A stretch of DNA of 64,000 nt from Prorocentrum cordatum (GCA_963575745.1 CAUYUJ010009779.1:715811-779810), one strand, 5' to 3'. Positions 52,089 through 62,039 are shown, counted from the stretch's first letter. Notes: generated by a model not told the origin, from the sequence alone. Translations and numbers: made by a program.

Positions 52089-52193
52089 CTGCACCATAAG
52101 CATCATAACCAGCATCAGCATCAGCATCATCATCAGCATCATCAGCATCACCATCATCATCACCATCACCATCACCATCACCATCACCATCAC

Positions 52194-52236
<43 letters not shown>

Positions 52237-52305
52237 GTCATCAGCATCAGCATCAGCATCATCATCATCAGCATCAACATCATCATCATCATCACCATCC
52301 ACCCT
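52089..52305. repeat. (CAT/CAG/CAC)n array
   Basis: CAT and ATCACC triplets similar to 30830-31378, followed by CTCC runs to about 52345. Confidence 0.95.
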
Positions 52306-52490
52306 CCCCATCCTCCTCCCCATCCTCCTCCCCCTCCTCCTCCCGCCCCCTTCGGAAGAGCGGGAGGCCTTCGAAGAGGCGGGAGGGGGTCCTCTCGACG
52401 GGCCCGCGCCCCCCATCCACCCCACCCCCACTCCTCGCCCTTACCTTCGTGGGCACGCCCCGCGCCCAAGAGGGGCACCGACCATACGCT

Positions 52491-52787
52491 CAGGTCGGGC
52501 GTGTCCCTCTACAGGAGGAACATTCAAGCATAGTAAAACAAAATAGTCTGGGGACGATGTCTCGGCGATTCTGGACTATTTGGGGGCATTGTTTTACTAT
52601 GTTCCATGTTTCGCCCAAACTCTGGCCATCGCTCGGACGTCCATTCCCCGTTTTTTGTTCGGTTTCGTGCGTGTTTTTTTGTTCGCCAGATGATCAAGGG
52701 TGCTCCTCGATGGTCCTCGCCCAAAGAAAAATGCACACGTCCGAGCGATGCCAAGAACTCCGCCTGTAGGAGGTCATGCCCGACCTC
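52491..52787. mobile_element. MITE family A copy 9, split by a family X insertion
   Basis: The left end CAGGTCGGGCGTGTCCCTCT and a centre with AGTCTGGGGACGATGTC are followed by family X (52624-52752). The A right end then resumes: CCTGTAGGAGGTCATGCCCG followed by ACCTC. Confidence 0.8.
52624..52752. mobile_element. MITE family X, copy 3 (nested in A9)
   Basis: GGCCATCGCTCGGACGTCC to ACACGTCCGAGCGATGCC, with TGCTCCTCGATGGTCCTCGC inside. Confidence 0.88.
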
Positions 52788-52920
52788 ACCATACGCCTGC
52801 ACCGTTCCCGGCCAGGCTCACATCCAGGGCCCGGGATCGGCGCTGCGTGGCCTCTTGGCCCGGGCGGGTGGGCGTGCACACCGATCCCGGGGCAAGGCCT
52901 GGCCAGGATCGGCAAGTGCA

Positions 52921-53100
52921 TACAGTCGAGGCGTTGACCTAAGGAACCCTAAATAAGGAACGAAGCCCCTTTTCTCCATAAGTTAAACTTCGACTTCCCT
53001 TCGAAAACCTAAGGAAAACGTGGGGCAAGCTGTGAAACAATTAAGGCACACGGAGCCCCTCCCCAACGAAAAGGGTTCCTTCTTAAGCGACCCGACTGTA
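52921..53100. mobile_element. MITE family F, copy 5
   Basis: TACAGTCGAGGCGTTGACC to AAGCGACCCGACTGTA. The flanks read GCA at left and TGC at right of the terminal TA pairs. Confidence 0.88.
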
Positions 53101-53399
53101 TGCTCGGTGCCACCCGGACTCCCACCAGGGCCCACCCCTGGCCAACTCTTCGCACTCCGTCCAACCGTGGCGGCGAGTCGTCCAGGAACGTCCGGGCAGC
53201 CTCCCGAGCGAGGGCGTCGACGTCGGCGGAGCACGCGCGCTTTTGCGATGTCGTCTGGCCACGCCTTCGGATGGCCACTGCACTCCAATGACGGTGCGCC
53301 GCTGGCGCGCCTCGCGCCCACAAGAGGGCGAATGAGGGCCCAGGCCTCGTTTTCCCTCATCCTGCGTCCCCATCCCCCTTAGCCCCTGCCTCATCATCG

Positions 53400-53760
53400 T
53401 CCTTGCTCCTCCTGCTCCCCTCCTCCTCCGCCCTCCGTTCCACCCGCTCTCTTCACCCCGCCTCTCTTGCACTCGCAGCAACCTCCTCCTGCTCCTGCTG
53501 CTGCTCCTCGTCCTCCTCCTCCTCCTGCTCCTCCTCCTCTTCCTTCTCCTCCTCCTCATTCCTGCTTGTCCCCCTCCTCCTCTTCGTAGTCCTACTCCTC
53601 ATCCTCCTCCTCCTCCTCGTCATCTTCCTACTCCTCTTCCTCATCCTCCTCCTTTTCCTCTCCATCTTCCTACTCTTCCTCTTCCTCTGCCTCCTCCTCC
53701 TGCTCCACATCCTCTCCCTCCTCTCCCTGCTCATGCTTTCCCTCCATTATCCTCTTTCTC
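53400..53760. repeat. CTC/CTT/CTG pyrimidine array
   Basis: About 350 bp of impure pyrimidine triplets. Leu-rich plus and Arg/Glu-rich minus frames are artefacts. Confidence 0.9.
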
Positions 53761-53779
53761 CGTTCACCCTCCTCCTCAT

Positions 53780-54410
53780 TCTTCGCATCCCGACCGCAAC
53801 GAACACAGAAGCGGAGGCGACGTGAACCGCAATACCACAGTACGCCAGGGATCACCATCCCCAAGCAAAGATCAGACATGAGCAACCAAGGTCGTCCAAG
53901 CAACAAGGGAACGAGTTCAAATGTCCTGCGCGCGAGGAGAGCGTGTCGCCTTTGGAAGCCGATCCAGACCTCCAGTGGCCGCCACGATATTAAACTTTTG
54001 CCCGAGGTCGCGCCATCCTCCGGGGCCGTCCTCGAGCCTCGGGACCAGGCAGCGCCAGGGGGGGTCACCACCAGGGTGGTCACCACGTCCTCGAGGAAGC
54101 CCGACTTGCCCGAGGCAGCGGGAGCCCCAACACGCTCCTCGAGGAGGCCCGATGCCATCGACGTTGAGGCCCGATCTCCTCGGGAAAGTCAGATTTCCTC
54201 GAGGGAGCACACTTTCCTCGAGGAAGCTCGGCTCCCTCGAGGCAGCGGACCTCCCCCCACCCCCCAACGACGCCAAGCGTTCAAGCATCTCTTCGAACCT
54301 CGATCCTGGTGGCCTCCTGGTGGTGAACCCCCTCGGCACAGCCCGATCAGACCAGCCACCAACGACCTGCGAGACGAGAACTACCTCCAGGGTGGGTCGA
54401 GAGGTCTGGG
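53780..54410. other. stretch without supported gene
   Basis: Plus and minus frames of 130-230 codons overlap. Repeated CCTCGAGGAAG and CTCGAGG words at 54080-54245 suggest a weak internal repeat. No domain recognised. Confidence 0.4.
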
Positions 54411-54412
54411 GT

Positions 54413-54582
54413 CAGGTCGGGCGTGCCCCCCTGCAGGCGGATTCGGGAGGAAACATGACACACACTCCACAAATGCCCCCAAAATATTCAAAACATCAGG
54501 GTCGAAAAAGCGTCTCCAGACTGTTTTCACACTTTTGTAACTATCTGTGGATACTCCCCCTGCAGAGGGACAGGCCCGACCC
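54413..54582. mobile_element. MITE family A, copy 10
   Basis: CAGGTCGGGCGTGCCCCCCT at left, CAGAGGGACAGGCCCGAC at right; the centre is less A-rich than in other copies. Confidence 0.82.
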
Positions 54583-54743
54583 GAGCTGGGGGCCACGCCG
54601 TGAGCAGGCGCACGACCCTTGAGGTCTGGCAGCGCGGGGCGCGCACGTGCAGCAGCCCTGCGCGCAGCGCTGCGGCCCCGTGGCCCCGGGCTGGGCCACA
54701 GAGGCCCTCCGGGGTGCGCACGTGCCGCCACGAGCGAGAAGCA

Positions 54744-54775
54744 GGCCGGGCGAAAGGGGGGGACAGCAAAGGGGA
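54744..54775. mobile_element. MITE family B left-end fragment
   Basis: GGCCGGGCGAAAGGGGGGG then ACAGCAAAGGGG, after which family O begins. Confidence 0.7.
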
Positions 54776-54776
54776 G

Positions 54777-54943
54777 AACATGTTCAACATATGTTCTAGA
54801 CATCTGGAAAGTATCTGGCAACACGCTTCCTCTCCATGGATCCTCCTCTACAACTCTACGCACGAGGTGATGAGGGCACGATCGAGTCCGACTGTGAGAC
54901 TTGTGGCTGAGCTTGTCGACTCCTGGCCGCCCCCGAGGCCTCT
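54777..54943. repeat. repeat family O, copy 4
   Basis: ACATGTTCAACATATGTTC, TAGACATCTGGAAAGTATC, GCTTCCTCTCCATGGATCC and GGGCACGATCGAGTCCGAC; nearly identical to 11615-11778. Confidence 0.85.
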
Positions 54944-55079
54944 CGGGCTGGGCGAAAGGGGGGGATAGCAAAGGGAGGGTTTGAGAATCAGTTCACGTAG
55001 CTGACTTTCCCGGCGCCTCCCGGCGCTATGAGGCGCCCATGTCCCTTTCCCTATCCCTCTCCCTTTCGTTCGGCCCGAG
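54944..55079. mobile_element. MITE family B, copy 6 (internally deleted)
   Basis: Left CTCGGGCTGGGCGAAAGG and the CGGCGCCTCCCGGCGC box are present. Then the sequence jumps from GAGGCGCCCATGT to the right end CTTTCGTTCGGCCCGAG, missing about 60 bp. Confidence 0.8.
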
Positions 55080-55094
55080 GGAACACTTAGGAGA

Positions 55095-55252
55095 AGAACA
55101 AGAACACACACAAGCAGAAACTCTTGGCGCTCCGCGCGGATTTCTTGGACTCGCGCTGCACCCCCCTGCCTGGCGCGCGGAGCGCGGCGCCAGAGGCGCC
55201 GCGGGGGGGGTCAGGCGCGAATCCCAGAAATCCGCGCGGAACGCCCAAAAAT
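55095..55252. mobile_element. palindromic element family D, copy 4
   Basis: CTTGGCGCTCCGCGCGGATT and TCTTGGACTCGCGCTGC at left; GGCGCGAATCCCAGAAATCC and GCGCGGAACGCCCAAAA at right. Confidence 0.82.
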
Positions 55253-55258
55253 TATGTG

Positions 55259-55449
55259 TACTCCAGATTTCGTAATAAAAGAGAGGAGAGAGGGGGTCTG
55301 GACCCTCCAAGACAAGCCATTTCAGACCCCCCCCCGTGGGAGAACCCTCCAAAACATCGTCCCCAGACCCCCCCAGGCCCTCCAAGATAGCCTGGAAGAG
55401 ACCCCCCCGAAATGAGACCCCCCTCCCTTTATTACGAAATCTGGAGTAC
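55259..55449. mobile_element. MITE family Y, copy 1
   Basis: TACTCCAGATTTCGTAATAA at left and TTATTACGAAATCTGGAGTA at right, a perfect 20-bp TIR. The interior includes GGTCTGGACCCTCCAAGAC and CCAGACCCCCCCAGGCCC. Confidence 0.92.
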
Positions 55450-55614
55450 CCACTTGTCGGAAGAAGCACGTAGACACATGAAGCAGGAAGGCGTTGGAAG
55501 TAGACTGGGTGCCCGCCCGCTCCACGTAGAGGAGCGGGAAGGGAAAAGACCACCCGGCCACCGAAGCGGGAAGGCGCTCAAGATAGATCTGGCATCTGGG
55601 AGCCCAGAAATACC

Positions 55615-55798
55615 TACTCCAGATTTCGTAATAAAAGTGAGGGGGTCTGGACCCTCCAAGACAAGCCATTTCAGACCCCCCCCGTGGGAGAGCCCTCCAA
55701 CACATCGTCCCCAGACCCCCCCCAGGCCCTCCAAGATAGCCTGGAAGAGACCCCCCCCGAAATGAGACCCCCCTCCCTGTACTACGAAATCTGGAGCA
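55615..55798. mobile_element. MITE family Y, copy 2
   Basis: About 95% identical to copy 1 by eye, with ends TACTCCAGATTTCGTAATAA and TACTACGAAATCTGGAGCA. The 166 bp between the copies contain the GGCGTTGGAAGTAGA and CCACGTAGAGG sequence. Confidence 0.92.
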
Positions 55799-55916
55799 CC
55801 TTCAACGACCGATGGGTACGTGTGTCCTGTCTTCTTCGAGGCATGCCGTGCGTGGGGGGGGTGGCATGGCAGGCGGGCGGAGGCCACACACACACACACA
55901 CACAACCAGCGTCGGA

Positions 55917-56022
55917 GTAGGAGGAGGAGGAGGAGAAGGAGGAGGAGGAGGAGGAGGAGGAGGGAGGAGGGAGGAGGATGATGAGGAGGAGGAGGAGGAG
56001 GAAGAGGAGGAGGAGGAGGCGA
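55917..56022. repeat. GGA triplet array
   Basis: GGAGGAGGA with GGAAGAGG and GGATGATGA interruptions, preceded by a CACACACA run at 55887. Confidence 0.93.
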
Positions 56023-56259
56023 CGAAGCGTCGGACGTGCTGCGGGCGCAACTCCTCCGTGCGCCACATAAACGGCACCGAGTGCAAGCGCTGAGGCCAGG
56101 TCGAATTCCGCCGAAGGTATCCGCAGCGCTTGCGCGATCGTTGAACGTTGGAACGCCTGCTGCAAGCTGTCTGGGAAGCCACCTCCCTCCTTGTGGCAGA
56201 CTTGGGCCAAAGCCGCCCCCCCAAGTAATATTGCTGCGGGGCGCCCCGTAGGCCTCTAG

Positions 56260-56650
56260 ATTCTAGATTCTAGACGGCTCCAAGGCAGCCAAAGACCGCC
56301 AGGAAACGGCTGCAAGGCGCCCAATGGCGCAACGAGCCCCTGCCCAAGATCTCGCAACAATGCTCAAGAAAACGCCAAGACGCCTCCGAGAGACGCCCAA
56401 AAAGAAAGGAACATCGAAACACCAACATTCTTTGCGTACGAGGCTTCCCAAGCGAAGGCCGCATTGAAATTTCTTCATACAGCCCCAACGCGCCCGCAAA
56501 GCGGCTCGAGGGAGCCCCCGAAAAAGCCCCAAGACGGGCCCGAACTGACTCGGGATCACCCAAAAACAGCCGAAGACTGCATCAAGAAAGTTCCAAGACA
56601 ACCTCACGACCCACCTAGAAGTCCCGATGATGGATCGACCGAGTCTCATG
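56260..56650. repeat. family Q CCAAGA-GGCC array, copy 3 (degenerate)
   Basis: Words such as GGCTCCAAGGCAGCCAAAGA and CCCCAAGACGGGCCCG, preceded by TCTAGATTCTAGATTCTAGA at 56256. Confidence 0.55.
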
Positions 56651-56939
56651 GATGTCGATCCTAGCCTGGACCACGTAGATTGCACCACATATACGACGTG
56701 CAATTGATTCTCCTTTCCAAAAAGAGAATAGACTCTACCCCACCCCCCCGGCGTTATCGGCCCCCCTTTCGGGTATGTTAATCAAATATGATTCCGACCA
56801 CATGTCCATCCTAAAAATGAATTTACAAATTCCTAGGGGAACTGGTATCGGCCCCCCTGAGGTCCCCTGGTAAAAAAAAACGATACGCAGGGACATCTGT
56901 TGTTCTAACATAAGACTTGTTCGCGAATCCGTTGTAAAA

Positions 56940-57413
56940 GAAACGAAGTGCACACGCGCGCGCCGTCGCGCGCGCATGCCGAAATCCTCCAAAAACCTCC
57001 AGTGTCGGAGGGATTGCGCAGTTCCCCCCCCAACAAAAATATACAAAAACACAGGGTTTCGCAACACTGATTTGCTAAAAAAGATTACGCGCGAGCTCTT
57101 GCGACTTTTTTGTTATAAAAAATAGCAGCAAAAAACAATGGTTTTTCGAGATTATCACAAAGTGCTACCAAACGGGCTTCGCGCGCGCGCATGTCGTCGA
57201 AATCTGTCGAACGCCCTTGCGCGTGTGCCGGCGCGAAAATCCTCTGCAAAAACCGGACGAAGTGCAGACGCGCGCGTCGTCGCGCGCGTATGTCGAAATC
57301 TTTCAAAACCCATCGGCTTCGGAAAGATTCCAACATCGTGTGTCCAAAAAACCTACAAAAACACAAGGTTTCGCAACACGGATTTTCAACAAAGGAGTGT
57401 GCGCGCGCTCTTG

Positions 57414-57420
<7 letters not shown>
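56940..57420. repeat. diverged tandem duplication of about 170 bp
   Basis: 56945-57110 and 57248-57420 share ACGAAGTGCACACGCGCGCG (or GACGAAGTGCAGACGCGCG), CGAAATC, ACAAAAACACAGGGTTTCGC (or ACACAAGGTTTCGC), AACACNGATTT and GCGCTCTTGCG. A partial third unit (GGGCTTCGCGCGCGCGC) lies at 57175. Confidence 0.75.
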
Positions 57421-57446
<26 letters not shown>

Positions 57447-58051
57447 CCTCCCTCCTCCCGCGTCGTCGTCGTTGTCGTCGCCTACGTCGTCCTCTGTCTT
57501 TCCTCATGTTCGTCGTCGTCGTCCTCTTTGGCGTCGTGGTCGTTTCCGTCGTCGTTGTCGCCGTGGTCGTCCTTCCTCCTCCTCCACCCTCGTCGTCGTC
57601 GTCGTCCGTCGTCGGTGTCTCGTCGTCGTCCCTCCTATTTCGTCGCCGTCGACGTCGTCGTAGTCGTCGTCGTCGTCGTCTTCCCTCCTCCCTCGTCGTT
57701 GTCGTCGTCGGCGTCGTTGTCTTTCCTCCTTCTCCGTCGTTCGCGTCGTCGCCGTCCTCCCTCCTCCCTCGTCGTTGTCGCCGTCGTCGTCCTCCCTCTT
57801 CCCTCGTCGTCGTCTTCATTGGCGACGTCGTCGTCGTCTTCGTCGTCGTCGTGGTCAGCGTCGGCGTCGTCGTCTTCGTCGTCGTCGACGTCGGCGTCGT
57901 CGTCGTCGCCGCCGTCGTCGTCGCCGTCGTCGTCGTCGGCGTCGTTGACGTCGTCGTCGTCGTCGGTGTCGTCGTTGGCCTCGTCGTCGTCGTCGTCGTC
58001 ATCGTCGTCGTTGTCGTCGTCGTCGTCGCCGGCGTCGTCGCCGTCGTCGGT

Positions 58052-58088
<37 letters not shown>

Positions 58089-58190
58089 GCGTCGTCGAAG
58101 TCGTTGGAGACGTCGTCGGTGTCGTCGTAGTCGTTGTCGGCGGCGTCGTCGTCGTCGCTCTCGCTGTCGTCGTCGGCGTCGCTGTCGCTG
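57412..58190. repeat. long (GTC)n array, about 780 bp
   Basis: GTC/GTCGTCGTT/GCC triplets almost without interruption. It opens frames of 330-377 codons on both strands (poly-Val/Ser/Arg on plus, poly-Asp/Thr on minus), none real. Confidence 0.95.
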
Positions 58191-58394
58191 CCAAGTGCCA
58201 TGTGGTACCCACCGTCACGGTCTTAAGAGATTTTGCAAACCAAGTTGCGGGCGGGTGGGTGGGATGTTTGCGCGAGCAGTGGAGTGGGCAACTTCAAGTT
58301 CGGCAAGTGAGTTACACCGCTTAGATCGCACATTCAGAATACACTAAACCAATGTTCGCGGTCCAAACTTGCAAACTTAAAATACACGTGCTGG

Positions 58395-58802
58395 ATGTCT
58401 GATGCAACCGAGCACATTGCAACAGTAAAAGAGCACGACACAGTAACGAAGCGCGTGCTGCTTCGCATGCGATCGCACACTGGAAGCAGGATGACAAGTC
58501 ACATAACCGCGCTTTCCAAAAAACGAGACCGACGGTTCGTCGAGGCCCGAACGGTTGATACAGTGAGGTTGACGGGCTCGATGAGGCAGTGCAAGGGCAA
58601 ACACCATAAACACTTCCTCACTGCCGTCGCAGAAAATTCAATCGCGCAGTACGCGCGCGCACATGACTCTCTTGACCACCTCGCCACCGATCCAGCGTGC
58701 AAACGTACCTTGAATTCTCTCTTTCTCTCTCTCTCTCTCTCTCTAATCGCAGCGTGCTGTCTGCAAACGCCTTCCGGTATACAAGGTGGAGGCTCTGCGT
58801 AA
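58395..58802 (+). CDS. hypothetical 135-codon open frame downstream of the exchanger
   Basis: Starts at a true ATG (MSDATEHIATVKEHDTVTKR) in lower-GC DNA and continues with a mixed, protein-like composition (FLTAVAENSIAQYARAHDSL) to a CT-repeat-encoded LFLSLSLSLS tail. No family recognised. It lies tail-to-tail with the exchanger gene, so it may simply be antisense of that gene's 3' untranslated region or flank. Confidence 0.22.
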   Translation: MSDATEHIATVKEHDTVTKRVLLRMRSHTGSRMTSHITALSKKRDRRFVEARTVDTVRLTGSMRQCKGKHHKHFLTAVAENSIAQYARAHDSLDHLATDPACKRTLNSLFLSLSLSLIAACCLQTPSGIQGGGSA

Positions 58803-58919
58803 CCAGTGAGCGACAGATGTTGGTAATACTTGATCTGGCTCGCGTGGCAAAGGCACACTACAAAATGCAAGCGGTCCTGCCGATCTTGCGGGAGTCATGG
58901 GTTTCATCGCTTATCTCTC

Positions 58920-60532
58920 TCAGTTTTGGACCATGAGGGAATCGGGCTCAGTGATCTCCACGACCAGGGCGATCGTCAGAAACAATACGTAGAGAGCTGC
59001 CATGGCCAATCCCAGCATCTTGTTGAGCTTCCAGCCCATAAAGTGGATGGCAAGTACGGTGCAAAGGACCATGCCGAGCAGCAGGATCACGTAGAATGCC
59101 AGGAACGGCGAAAGAAATGCGAGCTCGAAGCCAGCGCCCTCTATGATTCCGATCTTAATGATCCAAGGGACTGGGAGGCCAACGAGAATATCAAAAATGT
59201 TGGAGCCAATTGAAGACGACACGGCCATGTCGCCGTGCCCGTGGCGCGCGACCGTCATCGAGGACACCGCGTCTGGAATGGACGTGCCCGCGGCGAGGAT
59301 CGTGAAACCCATGATGATCTCGTTGACGCGCAGCACTTCGCCGAGGACCTCGACCCACCAAACCTCGCGGTCGAGGAACATCTCCACACACACACACACC
59401 ACCTCGCGGTCTGACCTTCCCAGCCGCGATCTCATGGAGCAGGCTGCCGCGGATGGCCCGCGAGGACCGTGAGGAGGAATCGGAGCCGAAGCGCGGAGCG
59501 CGAATAACAAGGGCGCCCTCGAGGGCGCCCTTGGCGTCCAGGCCGCAGGGGCCCGAGTGTGGCGAGTGTGGGCACGTTCGTCGCTCGTGAGACCAGCAGA
59601 AACGCGAAGAGAGATATCCACAGCAGCGACACGGCGAAGGTGCAGATGAAGACGGGCACTGGCAGCGCGCCGCCGCAGGCCCTCCCAGCCGAGGGCTGCG
59701 GCGTCAGGAACCAGAGCGGCACGTAGACCGGCAGCGACACGGCCCAGACGATCTGGTTCGCCAACCCCTCAGGCCGCTCGATGAAGGGCGCGTCGTCGTC
59801 GTCGTCGTCGGCACCGCTGGCCTTGCTGGCCTTCGCTTCCTCCTCGAGGGGGGACGATAAGGAGTGACCAGCTCAGAGGGGGAAACATCGACCTGGGATC
59901 GGCGTTACATCGCCGGTGGACCGGCGATATGCCCTCGATCGCAAACCTGAGCGTTTATGAGCGGCGTAGGCTATCAGGCACCTATCGGCGATGAATGGGC
60001 GATTCGGCGTCGATGCGTTCCGCCCTGAGCCTATCCACCCATAGCGTTGCCCCTGGGTCCTTCGATTCCTCCTCCTGCTCCCTGGGAGCATCCATCACGT
60101 TCTCTGGCGTGGCCTCTGGCGTAGCCTCTGGAATGGCCTCCGGCGCGGACTCCAGCGCAGCTTTGAGAGCGGGGGGCGATGCGGAGCTCCCTGGGTTCTC
60201 CGACTCCACGGGCGTCACCTTCAAGCCGTCGTCCAGCTTGTTGAGGTCTCCGGCGACGGCGGACGCCGACTTCGGCGACGGCGATGCCCAGGCCTCGCCG
60301 GGCTTGCCAGTCTCCTCCGGGGAGGGTGCCACCTTATTTTCGCCGACCAGGCTCTTCACGAACACCTCCAACTTTTCGTTATGGTACATGATGGCAACGT
60401 AGGCAAGGTACGCGGCGAACAAGGATACAGCTTCTATCAACTGTATCCTCCCGTCGGCAGCAAACACCGCCAACAAAGACAAACCGAAAACATCCGCCAC
60501 CGTGCACGCAGTGGAGCTGCACGGTGCCGAGG
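58920..60532 (-). CDS. K+-dependent Na+/Ca2+ exchanger (NCKX/SLC24 family), C-terminal half, 3 exons
   Basis: Antiporter that exports Ca2+ with K+ in exchange for Na+ across a membrane. Exon a (about 60532-60039) encodes [20 protein letters not shown], then [20 protein letters not shown] and a long acidic Pro/Glu-rich cytosolic loop. Exon b (59842-59594) encodes a DDDDDD run, [20 protein letters not shown] and a [12 protein letters not shown] helix. Exon c (59363-58920) encodes [20 protein letters not shown], the alpha-2 repeat [13 protein letters not shown] with [20 protein letters not shown], two further membrane helices and the C-terminus DSLMVQN, TGA. Exons b and c are 83 and 148 codons exactly, both phase 0. 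Junction b-c reads FLL/VWWVEV, matching the family's LMVWW. Donors ATGG/GTGG and CTG/GTCT; acceptors CTCGAG and CGCGAG. The upstream end of exon a is uncertain (AG at 60534 or 60518). The first-half exons (alpha-1 repeat) are not found. SSSIGSN replaces the commoner SNSIGSN. Confidence 0.9.
59364..59593 (-). other. intron between exchanger exons b and c
   Basis: 230 bp, GT...AG. It contains a CACACACACACACC run (TG on the sense strand) just before the acceptor and, at 59485-59560, a hairpin-rich repeat with GCGCGAATA and GCGCCCTCGAGGGCGCCC, related to 9640-9790. Confidence 0.75.
59843..60038 (-). other. intron between exchanger exons a and b
   Basis: 196 bp, GT...AG with a pyrimidine-rich end (CTTATCGTCCCCCCTCGAG). 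An alternative acceptor TTTCCCCCTCTGAG at 59872 would put the exon in another phase. It holds ATCGCCGGTGGACCGGCGAT, a near-perfect palindrome. Confidence 0.7.
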
Positions 60533-60955
60533 CTGTCAGGGCAGGTAACCCACACCCCTCGAGGCTCCTTTAGCGTCCTGTCCCCTCCGAGACGGCGGAC
60601 TCCCAGGTCCCCCTGATGGCCAATATGGCTTCCTAGATGTTTCCCGCCACCGGGACGGCCCAGGATTGCCCTAAGTGGGAGCCCAATAGCTTCCCAAGAG
60701 AATCTCATAGGGTATCCAAGGGAGCCCGACAGAGACGCCGCTAACATGCCAGCCGGCAATATCGAAAGCATGTGATTCCTTAGCCAGGCTTGCCAAGGTG
60801 CGAGGGTCCCAACTGTTTGCGAAGTTCCCGAATCAACTATGGGTACTCCTGTCTAAACGATCGAATCCCACCAGCCCCTTATTGCGCAGGTGGGATTCGA
60901 TCCCACCTCCCCAAAAGCCCACTTCCTGTGCCTAGACGACGAGGGTGTCGGCGGG
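60533..60955. other. stretch upstream of the exchanger exons; includes a 13-bp hairpin
   Basis: No further exchanger exon is recognisable. At 60860-60901 ATCGAATCCCACC and GGTGGGATTCGAT face each other across 16 bp. The right part recalls a tRNA T-arm, but the rest of a tRNA is absent. Confidence 0.6.
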
Positions 60956-61990
60956 TCGTTGAAGCGTTCAAGATGACCCAGAGTGACCCCAAGAGGGCAT
61001 CAGGGAGGACAAGATGGCCTCCAAGATGCGTCTAGATAGCCCAAGATAGCTCCATATTAATTCTAGCGCGTCGTCCTCAAAGAGGGTCCAAAAACGCCCC
61101 AAGACGGGTCACAGTGCCCTCGGAGCCTCCCAGGACGTCTCCAAGAGGCAAGCATCCTTCCCAAACCAAGGAGAATTCAACGATGTGTGCCCTTTTCGCC
61201 TTTTCGCTTCCCATAGCCCTTGGAAGCCTCATGGTAGCTCTAAGATGGGCACAGAAAAAGGGGTCCAGGATTGCTCCAAGACGGCCCTAAGAGCGACCAA
61301 GAGCCCTCTCAATGCGCCCCAGAACGCCCCAAGGGGCATATCGAGGGGGTCCGAGGGGGGGGGGGGCTTTGGGACCCCCCCGTCGCCCAAAGCCGAGCTC
61401 ATTGAATCAGCATGTGCTATTCTGAACGATTTTGGCATCCTGGGGGCATGAATGGGCGGCGTTCGGGCCTGGATCCCAGATGGCCTCCGATGGCCCGACA
61501 TGGCCTCCAAGATTGCTCGAGACATCCCAAAGCGTCCAGCAATGTGCCTCCAAACATATTGCTCCAAGATGGGTTCAACTGGCCACGGAACTCCCCAAGC
61601 AGGCCCCCGAGCGGCCAAATGCCATCCCAAACCGGAACAAAAAAACACATGTCCATTGCCATCTCGCCTGTTCGTTTCCGCTGGACGTCTGAGCTTCCGG
61701 GGCCTCGAAACGCCTCCACGATGGCCTAATAATGCCCAAGCGATGTTCAAAAAGGCCCCAAGACGGCCCAAATAACGCCCAAGCGCGCCCGAAGAGGGCC
61801 CCAAGGCACGACTTGGGGGGCTCAGGAGGTGCAGTGCTAATTCGGGACCCCCCCTCTGTCATCGATGTCCTTCGGAATGGCTCCAAAATGGCTCCCGCGG
61901 CTCCCACGAGCGCCCTAAGAGAGCCCCCGAAACTGCCCCAACGAGACCTGGAAAACCTCCCATCTAGCCTGGACGGGAAAAAAGCTCAAT
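60956..61990. repeat. family Q CCAAGA-GGCC array, copy 4
   Basis: GGCCTCCAAGATGC, GCCCCAAGACGGG, TCCAAGATTGCTCG and similar words throughout, with a poly-G/poly-C hairpin at 61345-61385 and the CTCATTGAATCAGC core shared with copy 1. Confidence 0.75.
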
Positions 61991-62039
61991 GGAACCCGTC
62001 GAATCAATTCGGGATCCTTCCAAAAAGGGAAGCGGATGA

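Noticed and set aside
51182-52533. Open frames crossing the N run (305, 217, 254 and 170 codons)
   Set aside because: They are joined only by translating N as X; both flanks are triplet arrays.
57085-58324. 377-codon Thr-rich and 377-codon Val-rich proteins
   Set aside because: Both are readings of the GTC array on opposite strands.
60860-60915. tRNA gene suggested by GGTGGGATTCGATCCCACC
   Set aside because: The T-loop is not canonical (no GTTC in register), and no acceptor stem, D-arm or anticodon arm could be fitted; a plain hairpin explains it.
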